Assembly: GCF_002095395.1 (NCBI RefSeq)
Contig: NZ_MJEI01000104.1
Coordinates: 62,001 to 126,000, forward strand
Reading direction: 5' to 3'
Source of the DNA: Williamsia sp. 1135
GTDB taxonomy: Bacteria > Actinomycetota > Actinomycetes > Mycobacteriales > Mycobacteriaceae
Length of the DNA: 64,000 bases
Below the pieces are notes generated by a model that was not told where the DNA came from, made no database searches, and saw only the letters and a program-made list of their open reading frames with translations. This document shows positions 44,882 through 54,281 of this stretch, piece by piece (the stretch's first letter is position 1; the number at the start of each line of letters is the position of its first letter). Made by a program: the position numbers and the translations under genes.

Positions 44882-45361
44882 GTGCGTGGCGACGGCGACG
44901 GATGGGTTTTCGACGCGGATGGATCGCGGTATTGGGGCCGACACGGCGCTGCCGGCTTGCTCCTCTTCACATCTAGTGAAACGAGCGCAGCGCTCATTCT
45001 GTTACAGCACCGTGCGGTCTGGAGCCATCAGGGCGGCACCTGGGCGCTGCCCGGAGGGGCGCGCGACTCCCACGAGAGTGCCGTCGACACCGCCACCCGG
45101 GAAGCCGACGAGGAGGCCGGCATCGCGGACGCCGAGATCACCGTGCATGCAGAACTGGTGACTCACCGCGCGCCCAGCGGTTGGACCTATACGACGGTCA
45201 TCGCCGAGGTGGCGGCGCCGCTGGCGACGACGGCCAACATGGAGTCGGTCGAGCTGCGCTGGGTGACGCCGGAGGAAGTGGACGGGCTCTCGCTGCACCC
45301 GGCGTTCGCGGCGAGCTGGCCCGAGCTGCGCACGCAACTCCTGGGGCTGGCCGGCGCCTGA
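44882..45361 (+). CDS. mutT3: Nudix hydrolase (MutT3-like)
   Basis: 159 residues. The Nudix box is complete: Gly-Gly-Ala-Arg start, then Glu, then READEEAGI (pattern G-x5-E-x7-RE-x2-EE-x-G-I). Position beside glnX and sequence match Rv0413. MutT-type enzymes hydrolyse oxidised or non-canonical nucleoside di- and triphosphates. GTG 44882 follows GAGGAGGT. The last residues, EEVDGLSLHPAFAASWPELRTQ, recur in diverged and broken form at 52679-52766, beyond the restriction island, so this gene's 3' end may be an imported replacement. Confidence 0.88.
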   Translation: MRGDGDGWVFDADGSRYWGRHGAAGLLLFTSSETSAALILLQHRAVWSHQGGTWALPGGARDSHESAVDTATREADEEAGIADAEITVHAELVTHRAPSGWTYTTVIAEVAAPLATTANMESVELRWVTPEEVDGLSLHPAFAASWPELRTQLLGLAGA

Positions 45362-45634
45362 CGTCACCTGAGGGATACCGCACCATTTCGCTGCTATTCC
45401 AGCCGTGGTCGACTGCTCTTTGACTTGGCATCGAAATCCTGTAACCCAAGCTGCAATCCGACATCGACATTTCAAACGATCGAGCCGGTAATGTCACTGA
45501 CCATGCCGAGATGACACCGTAGCCATCAATGGTCGTCGTCCACGAGGGCAACCGGCTCAGCCAACCGCGCCGCACTGAGCATTCAGTAGCTATCTGAGAG
45601 CGTCACCTCTGGAAAAAACCGAAGGAGATCGAGT
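45362..45634. other. Left flank of the restriction island, no gene seen
   Basis: 273 bases between mutT3 and the hsdM start. It is more A/T-rich than the backbone and has no convincing reading frame, repeat or hairpin. It presumably holds the hsdM promoter; the left island border probably lies within or just before the mutT3 3' end. Confidence 0.4.
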
Positions 45635-47371
45635 TTGAGCAAGTTGGGCAACTTTGTGTAGGGCATCGCTGACCAACTGCGCGGGGTGTATAAACCCCAT
45701 CAGTACGGAAGCGTGATCCTTCCCTTCACGATCCTGCGACGACTCGACTGCATCCTCGAGCCGACCCGCGACGAGGTCGCCGCCTTGGCCGGCAAATTCT
45801 CTGACGGCGCGCTGGACGTGCAGGTGAAGCGCAAGACCGGGCTGTCGTTCTACAACACGAGCCCGTTCACGTTCGCAAACCTGATGGAGGACCCCGAGGG
45901 CCTGCGGGCCAACCTGATGGACTACATCACCGGCTTCTCGGCAAACATAGACGTGTTCGAGCGGTTCAAGTTCGAGAACGAGCTCGCGACCCTCGACGAG
46001 AAGAACCGCCTGTATCTCGTGACCTCGCAGTTCGCCGGTGTCGATCTGCACCCCGATGCCGTGAGCAACGCCGAGATGGGCGACCTGTTCGAGCATCTGA
46101 TCTTCAAGTTCGCTGAGGCCTCCAACGAGGAGGCCGGTGAGCACTACACACCGCGCGACGCCATCAGGCTAATGGTCGACCTGCTGTTCGCCGAGGACAA
46201 CAAGGCGTTGCTGGAACCCGGAACCGTCCGCACCATCTATGACCCCACCGCAGGAACCGGCGGCATGCTGTCGGTGGCCGAAGAATGGCTCATCGAACGC
46301 AACCCGGACGCGCGCCTGCGCCTCTACGGCCAAGAGATCAACGACCAGTCGTACGCCATCTGCAAGTCCGACATGATCGCCAAGGGCCAGGACGTCGGCA
46401 ACATCAAACTCGGCGACACCCTCGCCGACGACCTGTTTTTCGACCGCACCTTCGACTTCTGTATGTCCAACCCGCCCTACGGCGTGGACTGGAAAGCCTC
46501 GCAGGAGACAGTGAAGAAAGAAGCGCTCGGACAAAATTCGCGCTTCTCGCATGGGCTGCCGTCGATCGGCGACGGTCAGATGCTGTTCCTCTCTCACCTC
46601 GCCAGTAAGATGCGACCCGCACACGACGGTGGCGGTCGCGCGGGGATCGTCCTCAACGGTTCGCCGCTGTTCAACGGCGCCGCCGAATCCGGACCATCAC
46701 AGATCCGTCAGTGGCTGCTCGAGTCCGACCTGGTCGAAGCGATCGTCGCGCTGCCGAGCAACATGTTCTTCAACACCGGCATCGCCACGTACATCTGGCT
46801 TCTCGACAACACGAAGCGCGCCGAACGCAAAGGCAAAGTTCAGCTGATCGACGCGACGACGTTCTGGACCAAGATGCGCAAAAGCCTCGGCGCGAAGAGC
46901 CGGGAAATCGACGCCGACGCCCGTGACCGGATCCTGGCCCTCTACGACAAGTTCGACGAGGCCGATCCCGACTTCTCAAAAGTGTTCACCGCCAACGATT
47001 TCGCTTACTGGACCATCACCGTCGAGCGCCCGCTGCTCACCGAGACCGGGAAGGTCTCGACGGATCGCTCCGGCAAGCCGAAACCCGACCCAAAGAAGCG
47101 TGACACCGAGAACATCCCGTTCACCTACGACGGCAACACCGACGGCGCGATGGCCAAGACCGCAACAATCAAGAGCTACTTCGAGACCGAGGTACTCCCG
47201 CACGTCCCCGACGCCTGGATCGACGAGAAGAAGACCAAGGTCGGCTACGAGATTCCCTTCACCCGACACTTCTACAAATATTTGCCGCCCCGGCCACTAG
47301 CCGAGATCGATGCCGATCTGGAAAAGCAGGTCGCAAAGATCATGGAGTTGTTGCACGAGGTGGAGGGATGA
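45635..47371 (+). pseudogene. hsdM: Type I restriction-modification methyltransferase HsdM, amber stop at codon 9
   Basis: TTG 45635 follows a strong GAAGGAG seven bases away and reads SKLGNFV, then TAG (45659-45661), then GIADQLRGVYKPHQYGSVI, where the family has NFVWGIADQLRGVYKP. Thus one TGG codon has become TAG. The remaining 561 codons from GTG 45686 are intact: SAM site DPTAGTGG, catalytic SNPPYG, and the C-terminal HsdS-contact region. Reinitiation at 45686 would lose about 17 residues and has no good ribosome-binding site. The ATG of hsdS overlaps the stop as ATGA. Product if made: N6-adenine methyltransferase. Confidence 0.88.
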
Positions 47372-48549
47372 CCACCGGGCTGCACAACTCGACGCCGCTG
47401 CGGCGGCTCGCTGATTGCTGGGACCATCTTCGAGTTCCGTTGAACGCTGAGGAACGCCACTACCGGCCCGGAGACGTGCCTTATTGGGGAGCCAACTCGA
47501 TACAAGGGCACGTCGACACGCCACTAGTGTCGGAAGAAGTTGTACTGGTCGGTGAAGACGGAGCTCCGTTTTTCGACCGGGACCGTCCGGTCGCCTTCCG
47601 TGTGGCGGAGCCGATATGGCCTAACAATCACATCCATGTCCTGAAACCACGAAAGCGTGTCGATGCTCGCTGGCTGGCATATGCGCTCAACGATGTCGAC
47701 TACAGCATGTACGTCATCGGCTCGACGCGGGACAAACTAACTCAGTCGGCCTTGATGCGCATCCTGCTACCGACTACGGGGGTCGATAAGCAGCGGGCCA
47801 TTGCCGACTTCCTCGACCGGGAGACGGCCCGGATCGACACACTCATCGAGGAGCAGAAGCGGCTCATCGAACTTCTTCGCGAACGGCGGGCTGCGACCAT
47901 CACTGCGGCAACCGAAAAGGGGGCCCTAGTCACGTTCGGCAGGGTCGTGACACGAATACGACAGGGCACGAGTCCGAACTGCGAGGCCTGGCCTGGTGAC
48001 GGTGTGATCGATTGGGCTGTGCTGAAGGTCGGATGCTCAAACACGGGCCGTTTTCGGCCGTCGCAAAATAAGCGGCTCCCCGACGGTTCTGCCCCGATCG
48101 CCAAAGACGCTGTTCACCGCGGCGAGATCGTGATGTCACGCGCTAACACCAGGGAACTGGTGGGATGTGCTGCAGTCGTGCAAGGGAACTACCCACGGTT
48201 GCTCCTTAGTGACCTCACTTACGGAATCACCGTGGGCAGGGATGTGGATCCGCAGTACGTCGCGTATTCATTGGCCAGCTCCCGTGCGCGATGGGCTATT
48301 GCTGGAATGGCGAAGGGATCGAGCCCCTCTATGCAAAAGATTTCGCAACGCGACGTCCGCGACGTCCTGGTACACATTCCGCCGCTCCAGGAGCAACGGC
48401 GCGTCGTGGCCCTGTTGGATGACCAAACCGCCAAGATCGACTCGCTGATTGCCGAGACGGAGAAGTTCATCGAACTGTCTCGTGAACGGCGATCGGCCCT
48501 GATTGCCGCCGCGGTCACCGGTCAGATCGATGTGCGCGAGTCGGCCTGA
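47368..48549 (+). CDS. hsdS: Type I restriction-modification specificity subunit
   Basis: 393 residues, normal two-target-domain HsdS. The first recognition domain (1-145) is followed by the central conserved helix (FLDRETARIDTLIEEQKRL, about 148-166). The second domain (about 185-335) is followed by the equivalent C-terminal helix (LLDDQTAKIDSLIAETEKF). The two helices are the spacers that set the distance between half-sites. It is intact, unlike its partners. ATGA coupling to hsdM upstream and TGATG coupling to the DUF3800 gene downstream. The recognition sequence cannot be predicted by eye. Confidence 0.92.
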   Translation: MTTGLHNSTPLRRLADCWDHLRVPLNAEERHYRPGDVPYWGANSIQGHVDTPLVSEEVVLVGEDGAPFFDRDRPVAFRVAEPIWPNNHIHVLKPRKRVDARWLAYALNDVDYSMYVIGSTRDKLTQSALMRILLPTTGVDKQRAIADFLDRETARIDTLIEEQKRLIELLRERRAATITAATEKGALVTFGRVVTRIRQGTSPNCEAWPGDGVIDWAVLKVGCSNTGRFRPSQNKRLPDGSAPIAKDAVHRGEIVMSRANTRELVGCAAVVQGNYPRLLLSDLTYGITVGRDVDPQYVAYSLASSRARWAIAGMAKGSSPSMQKISQRDVRDVLVHIPPLQEQRRVVALLDDQTAKIDSLIAETEKFIELSRERRSALIAAAVTGQIDVRESA

Positions 48550-49265
48550 TGCTGCTCGCGTTCGTCGATGAGTCCGACCAGGGCGATTTTCACTGCTTCG
48601 GTGCAGTGCTCGCCGATGAGAACGCGACAAAGCAACTCACCGACCGGCTCAACGCGCTCATGATGCAGGCAAGTCGCGACTATGGCGTCGCGTCGACCAC
48701 CGAGTTTCACGCTCACCCGATGTTTCACGGCAAAGAGGCATGGGCAGCAGTTGGTCAGCGCGCTCGCGCGAATCTCCACGAGAAGGTGATCGACGCAATC
48801 GTCGAGTCCGATGTCACGCTGCTTCTACGGCACGTCAGCAGACAGCGCTTGGCGGATCGGCAGAATCGCCGAGGCTACCCAGAGCGGTTTCCACCGGAAC
48901 AGGTGTGTTTTCAGCACATCTTGCAGCGCGTGGATACCGTTGCGCGGGCGCGCGCGACCTACGCGCTCGTCATCGCCGACGAGCGTGGCGATCGGGAGCG
49001 CCATCGCGAACGGTTCGCCACTTACCAAACTGACGGCACACCTGGCGTGTACCGCCACACCACGCTTCCCTCACTCCTGGATACCGTCCATTTTGCCCCG
49101 AGCCATCATTCGCGGATGCTGCAGGCGGCGGACATGCTGGCGTTCACGTACCGAAGACACGAGACGGTCGTAGAACACGATCACCGCGCGCAGCGGGTGA
49201 TGGACAGGTTGTGGTCAAAGCTTCAGAACTCGGGGAAACTACATGAACCGGGAGGTTGGCCATGA
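48549..49265 (+). CDS. DUF3800 protein inside the restriction island
   Basis: 238 residues. LLAFVDESDQGDFHCFGAVLADE at the N-terminus gives the DUF3800 acidic site (Asp-Glu-Ser), later joined by VIADERGDRER and LQAADMLAFTYRR, an RNase H-like layout with conserved Asp residues at DES, DE and AAD. A nuclease-like activity is inferred, not shown. ATG overlaps the hsdS stop (TGATG). A small hairpin and hsdR follow. DUF3800 genes are often seen in mobile and defence regions. Confidence 0.8.
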   Translation: MLLAFVDESDQGDFHCFGAVLADENATKQLTDRLNALMMQASRDYGVASTTEFHAHPMFHGKEAWAAVGQRARANLHEKVIDAIVESDVTLLLRHVSRQRLADRQNRRGYPERFPPEQVCFQHILQRVDTVARARATYALVIADERGDRERHRERFATYQTDGTPGVYRHTTLPSLLDTVHFAPSHHSRMLQAADMLAFTYRRHETVVEHDHRAQRVMDRLWSKLQNSGKLHEPGGWP

Positions 49266-49273
49266 TGCACAAC

Positions 49274-49294
49274 AGCCCCGCTCTAGGCGGGGCT
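49274..49294 (+). terminator. Short GC hairpin between the DUF3800 gene and hsdR
   Basis: AGCCCCGC (49274-49281), five-base loop, GCGGGGCT (49287-49294). No T-run follows. It could attenuate read-through so that hsdR is expressed less than the modification genes. Confidence 0.45.
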
Positions 49295-49380
49295 GAGGGC
49301 CATGCGGGCGGCATTTCTGCGGCCTGCGCTTACAACTTTAGCACGTCGCCGCGACGTGACCTCCTGCAGAACGGACGCAC

Positions 49381-52300
49381 ATGGCCCAACACAATGAGGT
49401 GGAGTTCGAGAAAGAGATTGCCGAGTACCTCCGCGCCCATGGTTGGGAGTACTCGCCCAATGCCGCCGGCTACGACAAGGAACGCGCCCTGTTCCGCGAC
49501 GACGTTCTGGACTGGCTGACCGAGACCCAGCCCGAGCAGCTCGAAAAGGTGATAAAGCCCGGCTCGAAAGACGTTGCCAAACAGCAGGATCAGTTGCTCG
49601 ATCGAATCGTGAAGGTCCTTGACACCCCGTTGGAGAACAGCGGCGGCACTTTGAATCTGCTGCGTAAGGGCTTCTCTCACCTCTCGGCGAAGTTCGCGAT
49701 GTGCGTATTCCGGCCGGAGACCTGAACGAGAAGCGCAACTCCGACTACGCGGCCGTGCGGCTGCGAGTAATGCGGCAGGTCTACTTCTCCACCGCCGACA
49801 CGCGGTCGGTCGATCTGGTGTTCTTCGTCAACGGGCTGCCGGTCGCGACCGCCGAACTCAAGACCGACTTCACCCAGACTATCGCTGACGCGATCGCCCA
49901 GTACCGGACCTCGCGGCTGCCGAAGGACCCGCAGACGGGAAAGGTTCAGCCGCTGTTCGTCTCCGGGGCCCGCGCGCTGGTGCACTTCGCGGTGTCCAAC
50001 GACGAGGTGTGGATGACCACCCGCCTCGCTGGCGAGAAGACACACTTCCTGCCATTCAACAGGGGTGCCGAGGACGGCGGCGCCGGCAACCCGGTGAACC
50101 CCAACGGCTCACGATCGTCGTACCTGTGGGAGCGGGTGCTGCAGCGCGAGGCATGGCTCACCATCCTCGGCCGGCTGATGTACATCAAGCATGAATCCAG
50201 CACCGACCCCATTAGCGGCAAGACCACCAAGTCCTCGACGCTGCGGTTTCCTCGCTTCCACCAGTGGGAGGCGGTCACCGAACTCACGATGGCCGTGACG
50301 ACCGAGGGCGTCGGTCACCGCTACCTCATCCAGCACTCGGCAGGTTCCGGCAAGACTGACTCCATCGCGTGGACCGCGCATCGTATGGCCCGGTTGCAGG
50401 TCGAGAACAAGAAGGTCTTCGACTCGGTCATTGTTGTCACCGACCGCAACGTTCTTGACGCCCAACTGCAGGACGCGATCAAGCAGATCGACAACGATCA
50501 GGGCATCGTCGTCGCGATTGACCGGGACGCGGCCGGCAAGTCGGGTGGATCGAAGTCGGGGCTGTTGGCCGAGGCGCTCACCGACGGCAAACTGATCATC
50601 GTCGTCACCATCCAGACGTTCCCCTACGCGATGAACGAGATCCGGAAGAACAAGGGCCTCAAAGGCAAGACATTCGCGGTCATCGCCGATGAGGCGCACT
50701 CGTCGCAGTCCGGTCAGGTCGCCGCCAAACTCAAGGCCGTCCTCACCGCCGACGAGCTGCGCGACATCGAAGAGGGTGGCGACCTCTCCGTCGAATCCGT
50801 CCTAGCGGCCGAGGCCACGGAACGGGCGGCATCGGCAAACATCTCCTACTTTGCGTTCACCGCCACACCGAAGGGCAAGACCCTCGAGCTGTTCGGCCGT
50901 AGGCCCAGCCCCGATGAGGCGCCCGCCCCGTTTCACGTCTACACGATGAAGCAGGCGATCGACGAGGGGTACATCCTTGACGTCCTCACCGGCTATCACT
51001 CCTTCACACTGGCGTTCCAGATCGGCCAGAACGCTGCCATCACCGGCGACGAGGTCGACCAGTCCGAGGCCACCAAAGCGGTGATGAAGTGGGTGAAGCT
51101 CAACCCGCAGACCATCGCGCAGAAGGCCGCGATCATCGTCGAACATTTTCACGCGAACGTCAGCAGCCTGCTCGACGGTCACGCGAAAGCGATGGTCGTC
51201 GCCGACTCCCGCAAGGCGGCCGTCCGGTACAAGCTGGCGATCGACGCCTTCATCGCGAGCAAGTGTTATGGCTACGGCACTCTGGCGGCATTCTCCGGGG
51301 TCGTGCAGGATCCCGAATCTGGTCCCGAGGACTTCACCGAGGCCACGATGAACCCGGGCGTACGCGATCTGCGCACCGCGTTCACCGGTGATCAGTACAA
51401 GGTCATGATTGTGGCCAACAAGTTCCAGACGGGCTTCGATCAGCCGCTGTTGTGCGCCATGTACGTCGACCGCAGACTGTCGGGAGTGACTGCAGTGCAG
51501 ACGCTCTCGCGTCTCAATCGCACCTATCGCACCCCTTCGGGTACGCCGAAGACCGCGGCGATGACGCAGGTTGTCGACTTCGTCAACGACCCCGCCGCGA
51601 TTCAGGAATCGTTCGAACCATATTTCACCGACGCATTCCTCGAAACCGAGACCGACCCGAACCTGGTCCACGACCTCGCAGCGAAGCTCGACACGGCCGC
51701 GATCTATACCCAGGCCGAGATCGACCAGTGCGCAGACGGCTTCGTGAAAGGCCAGGGCAACAACGCGTTGTACGCCGCTGTCGACCCCGGCAAGAAGCGC
51801 TTCGCCGAGCGGTACCAGGCGGCGCTCATCCACAACGGCGGCGAGGGCGACAAGGCAGCGCTCGCCGAGCTGGACATGTTCCGCAAAGACGTCGGATCGT
51901 TTGTGCGGCTCTACGACTTCATGTCGCAGATCATCGACTACGGGGATCCCGAGCTGGAGAAGAAGCAGATCTACCTGCGCGCACTCGAGGCCGTCATCCG
52001 GCCAGACAACTACACCGCGCCGATCGACCTGTCTGGTGTGGTGCTCCAACAGGTGAAGCAGATCGATCGCGGCCGGGCCGACATCGGCTTCGGTACGCGA
52101 GTGGGACTCAAAGGCATCACCGCGGCCGGGTCCGGTGAGTCGCGAGACCCGACGATGGTCGCCTTTCAGGTTGTCCTCGACCGGCTAAACGACCTGTTCG
52201 GATCGGAGGACTTCACCGAGGGGCAGAAAGTGTCGTTCATCGAATCGCTGCTGCGAACGCTGCTCGACGATGATTCCCTCATCCAACAAGCGCGGGTCAA

Positions 52301-52491
52301 TACCCCCAAGCAGTTCACCGAGTCTCCCGACTTCGACGACGCCGTCACCGGAGCGGTCGCCGACAACCAAGGCGCACATCAGAAGATGAGTGACTACCTT
52401 TTTCACCAACTCACCGGGCCGGGCGCACCTGATATCCGACATCGTCAAGTGGTTCTATCAGGTCGTCTTGGAAGAGGCCGCACCCACATAG
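49381..52491 (+). pseudogene. hsdR: Type I restriction endonuclease HsdR, two frameshifts
   Basis: Frame 1 runs 49381-49725 and gives the start of the R subunit to FAMCVFRP. The continuation DLNEKRNSDYAAVRLRVMRQVYF is in the -1 frame, so one base is missing near 49714-49720. That frame holds the nuclease domain (DLVFFVNGLPVATAELK), Walker A SAGSGKT and DEAH (IADEAHS). At 52398 an extra C shifts the frame again: the expected ending FFTNSPGRAHLISDIVKWFYQ is in a third frame and stops at 52489-52491, while the uncorrected frame stops at 52508. Joined, about 1036 residues, full HsdR length. Confidence 0.88.
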
Positions 52492-52678
52492 CGTCGAACT
52501 CAAGATGAGGAGCCTTCTGGAGACCTGGGGTCGGATCAGGGCGGGAGCGGCGTAGTTCCCGTCTCGCGATTGACATAAGGGACAGGGACCACGTCGTCGT
52601 GCCTGCAGAGTCGACAACCCGGAAAGAGCCCGCGCGACGGATCGTGGACTTAACCAGGCTATAGCGACAACTTTCGTA
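52492..52678. other. Right flank of the restriction island, no gene seen
   Basis: 187 bases from the corrected hsdR stop to the mutT3 remnant. No frame, repeat or tRNA-like structure is visible. Weak similarity to the mutT3 coding sequence just upstream of GTG 52679 suggests the border is near 52660-52680. Confidence 0.4.
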
Positions 52679-52766
52679 GTGGATGAGCTGAAACTGCATC
52701 CTGCGCCCGCCGCCAAGCTGGCCGGAACTGCGCACTCAGCTCAGCAGCTTGTCGGATACGCCCTGA
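52679..52766 (+). pseudogene. Remnant of a second mutT3 3' end
   Basis: Read with one inserted A (52715 or 52716) removed, this stretch encodes VDELKLHPAPAASWPELRTQLSSLSDTP and a stop at 52764-52766. The end of mutT3 at 44882-45361 reads VDGLSLHPAFAASWPELRTQLLGLAGA. The similarity is clear but not identity, so it is not a recent duplication. It runs directly into the terminator at 52761. The simplest reading is that this is the original chromosomal mutT3 end, cut off by the island. Confidence 0.72.
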
Positions 52767-52838
52767 GATCGTCCCCTCATGGGGTGGCCGAGGGCACTAC
52801 TATGCCCTCGGCTCCCGTCCACGGGGCCGATCTCAGGG
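52761..52838. terminator. Nested long hairpin enclosing the remnant's stop codon
   Basis: Outer arms CCCTGAGATCG (52761-52771) and CGATCTCAGGG (52828-52838) are perfect. CCCC/GGGG extends them, and an inner perfect stem pairs 52787-52796 with 52803-52812. The TGA of the mutT3 remnant lies in the outer arm, and the convergent gene ends five bases beyond. It is a bidirectional terminator that originally served mutT3. Confidence 0.7.
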
Positions 52839-52842
52839 TGCA

Positions 52843-53310
52843 TCAGCGCAGAACCAGCCGGTTTGCGGCCGCGATCAGCGCGCCGAGCGCGGACTCTTCG
52901 CCGGTGGGACCGTTGCCCATCGACCAACTACGTCGTTCATCGCGCTCACAGAGCAGGAATGTCGCGATCCCGCCCGCGTGCGGGTACTGGTGCAAGCTGA
53001 TGATCTCGACGCCCGAACCCAGCCGGTAGAGCATGTCCGACAACGCGGCGATCGAGCCTGTCGCGGTCGCCGTCAGCGAGGCGATCGTGTTGCCGGAGGC
53101 GATGGTGGCCTGGCACTCGAGCAGATCGTGGCGCGTCGGCGATGCGGTCCAGGCGCCCAGCCGGATCGGGCCGGTGGCCGGAGCATAGGTCTCGGTGAAG
53201 ATGGACCAACTCATGCCGGTGGCCTCGGCGCGAAGCGCGGGCGGAAGCGGGGTGCGAAAGTGCGAGGCACAGGAATCGAAACAGGTATCAGGTGAGGTCA
53301 CGGTATTCAT
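52843..53310 (-). CDS. Stand-alone LeuA regulatory (dimerisation) domain protein
   Basis: 155 residues. From about residue 65 the pattern LECQATIASGNTIASLTATATGSIAALSDML, VEIISLHQYPH and SWSMGNGPTGEESALGALIAAANR follows the C-terminal allosteric domain of 2-isopropylmalate synthase (A-T-G-x-G-P-I-A-A-x, then D-Y-x-E-H, then W-G-V-G-x-x-x-x-x-x-A-S-L-x-A-V-x-S-A-V-N-R). There is no catalytic barrel. In LeuA this domain binds leucine and mediates feedback inhibition, so this protein may sense a branched-chain or related compound. A possible 13-codon leader peptide lies upstream. Family call is from pattern only. Confidence 0.6.
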   Translation of the reverse strand: MNTVTSPDTCFDSCASHFRTPLPPALRAEATGMSWSIFTETYAPATGPIRLGAWTASPTRHDLLECQATIASGNTIASLTATATGSIAALSDMLYRLGSGVEIISLHQYPHAGGIATFLLCERDERRSWSMGNGPTGEESALGALIAAANRLVLR

Positions 53311-53356
53311 GAGAGCGGTCTTCCGATGAGATGAGGATGACCAGCAGATCGCACGA

Positions 53357-53424
53357 CGGCCCGCAGCGGGGGGCCGGTCGGATCAGACCCCGCTACGGGT
53401 GCGTACTACGAGAATTCGCTTCAT
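53357..53424 (-). promoter_or_regulatory. Possible leader peptide and hairpin (attenuator)
   Basis: ATG at 53424, preceded by GGAG nine bases upstream, encodes MKRILVVRTRSGV and stops at 53383. Seven bases later a CGGCCC/GGGCCG stem (53376-53357) forms. The peptide is rich in Ile, Leu and Val codons, as expected if ribosome stalling on branched-chain amino acids controlled the LeuA-domain gene 47 bases further on. No T-run follows the stem. Confidence 0.4.
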
Positions 53425-53443
53425 GATCGCTCCACCATAGACC

Positions 53444-54139
53444 TCAGGATTTCGGTGACGCAAGCAGCTTCCGCCGCAGTCGCTCTGCCGCCGCGCGTGG
53501 ATTTTCGGCCGCAGTTATGGCCCTGACCACCACGATCCTGCTCGCGCCTGCCGCCACGACGTCGGGGAGCCGGGCCTCGTCGACGCCACCGATCGCGAAC
53601 CACGGCCGCTCGGTGACAAGCGCCGCGGTGTCGCGGACGAGGTCGAGTCCCGGTGCGGGCCGGCCGGGTTTGGTCGGTGTCGGCCAGCACGGTCCGGTGC
53701 AGAAATAGTCGACCCCCGGCGCTGTTGCGGCGGCGGTGGCCTCGGAGGTCGCATGGGTGGAGAGTCCGACGAGGATGTCGTCACCGACGATCGTGCGGGC
53801 GAGGTCCACCGGTAGATCGTCCTGACCCAGATGCAGCACATCGGCGCCGGTGAGCGCGGCGATGTCGGCACGGTCGTTGACCGACAGCAGGGCGCCGTGC
53901 CGCGAAGCGACCTCCGCAAGCGCTCCGAGCAGGTCGATCTCCTGCGCGGCCTCGAGTGGCCCGAACTCGCGTTCGCCCGCCGAGCCCTTGTCCCGGAGCT
54001 GGATGATGTCGACGCCACCGGCGAGGGCTTGATCGGCGAACGCAATCAGATCCCCGCGTTCTCGGCGAGCGTCGGTGCAGAGGTAGAGCCGGGCTTCGGC
54101 CAAGCGGGCGCTGCGGGTGGAACGGGCGATGGGAGTCAC
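53444..54139 (-). CDS. thiE: Thiamine-phosphate synthase
   Basis: 231 residues from GTG 54139. [45 protein letters not shown] and [14 protein letters not shown] ... [15 protein letters not shown] are the ThiE signatures (pyrophosphate and HMP-PP binding). It joins HMP-PP and the thiazole phosphate to thiamine phosphate. A longer frame upstream crosses the divergent riboswitch and is not used. There is no ribosome-binding site; TACATT (54153-54148) ends eight bases before the GTG, so translation is probably leaderless and, unlike thiO and thiC, not riboswitch-controlled. Confidence 0.93.
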   Translation of the reverse strand: MTPIARSTRSARLAEARLYLCTDARRERGDLIAFADQALAGGVDIIQLRDKGSAGEREFGPLEAAQEIDLLGALAEVASRHGALLSVNDRADIAALTGADVLHLGQDDLPVDLARTIVGDDILVGLSTHATSEATAAATAPGVDYFCTGPCWPTPTKPGRPAPGLDLVRDTAALVTERPWFAIGGVDEARLPDVVAAGASRIVVVRAITAAENPRAAAERLRRKLLASPKS

Positions 54140-54177
54140 GAGGTCAAAATGTACCGGCGTACCCTCGAAGCCAGTAC

Positions 54178-54272
54178 ACACACGGGTGCTCGAGGGAGAC
54201 GTCGGGCTGAGATCGGGACGCGAACCGTCCACGAGACCGTTACACCTGATCCGGGTAATGCCGGCGAAGGAA
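54178..54272 (+). promoter_or_regulatory. TPP riboswitch upstream of thiO
   Basis: The conserved THI-element parts are present in order: GGGTGC near 54183, GGGCTGAGAT at 54204-54213, then ACACCTGATCCGGGTAATGC and CCGGCGAAGGA just before the thiO ribosome-binding site (GGAGGTGG). When TPP is bound the fold would hide this site and block translation of thiO-thiS-thiG. Confidence 0.93.
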
Positions 54273-54281
54273 GGAGGTGGG

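Noticed and set aside
50802-52049. 415-codon minus-strand frame opposite hsdR
   Set aside because: No motif; antisense shadow. hsdR itself carries Walker A and DEAH in the plus frame.
45362-52678. Integrase or transposase that would explain the restriction island
   Set aside because: No recombinase frame, terminal inverted repeat or tRNA was found; only the two mutT3 ends mark the borders.
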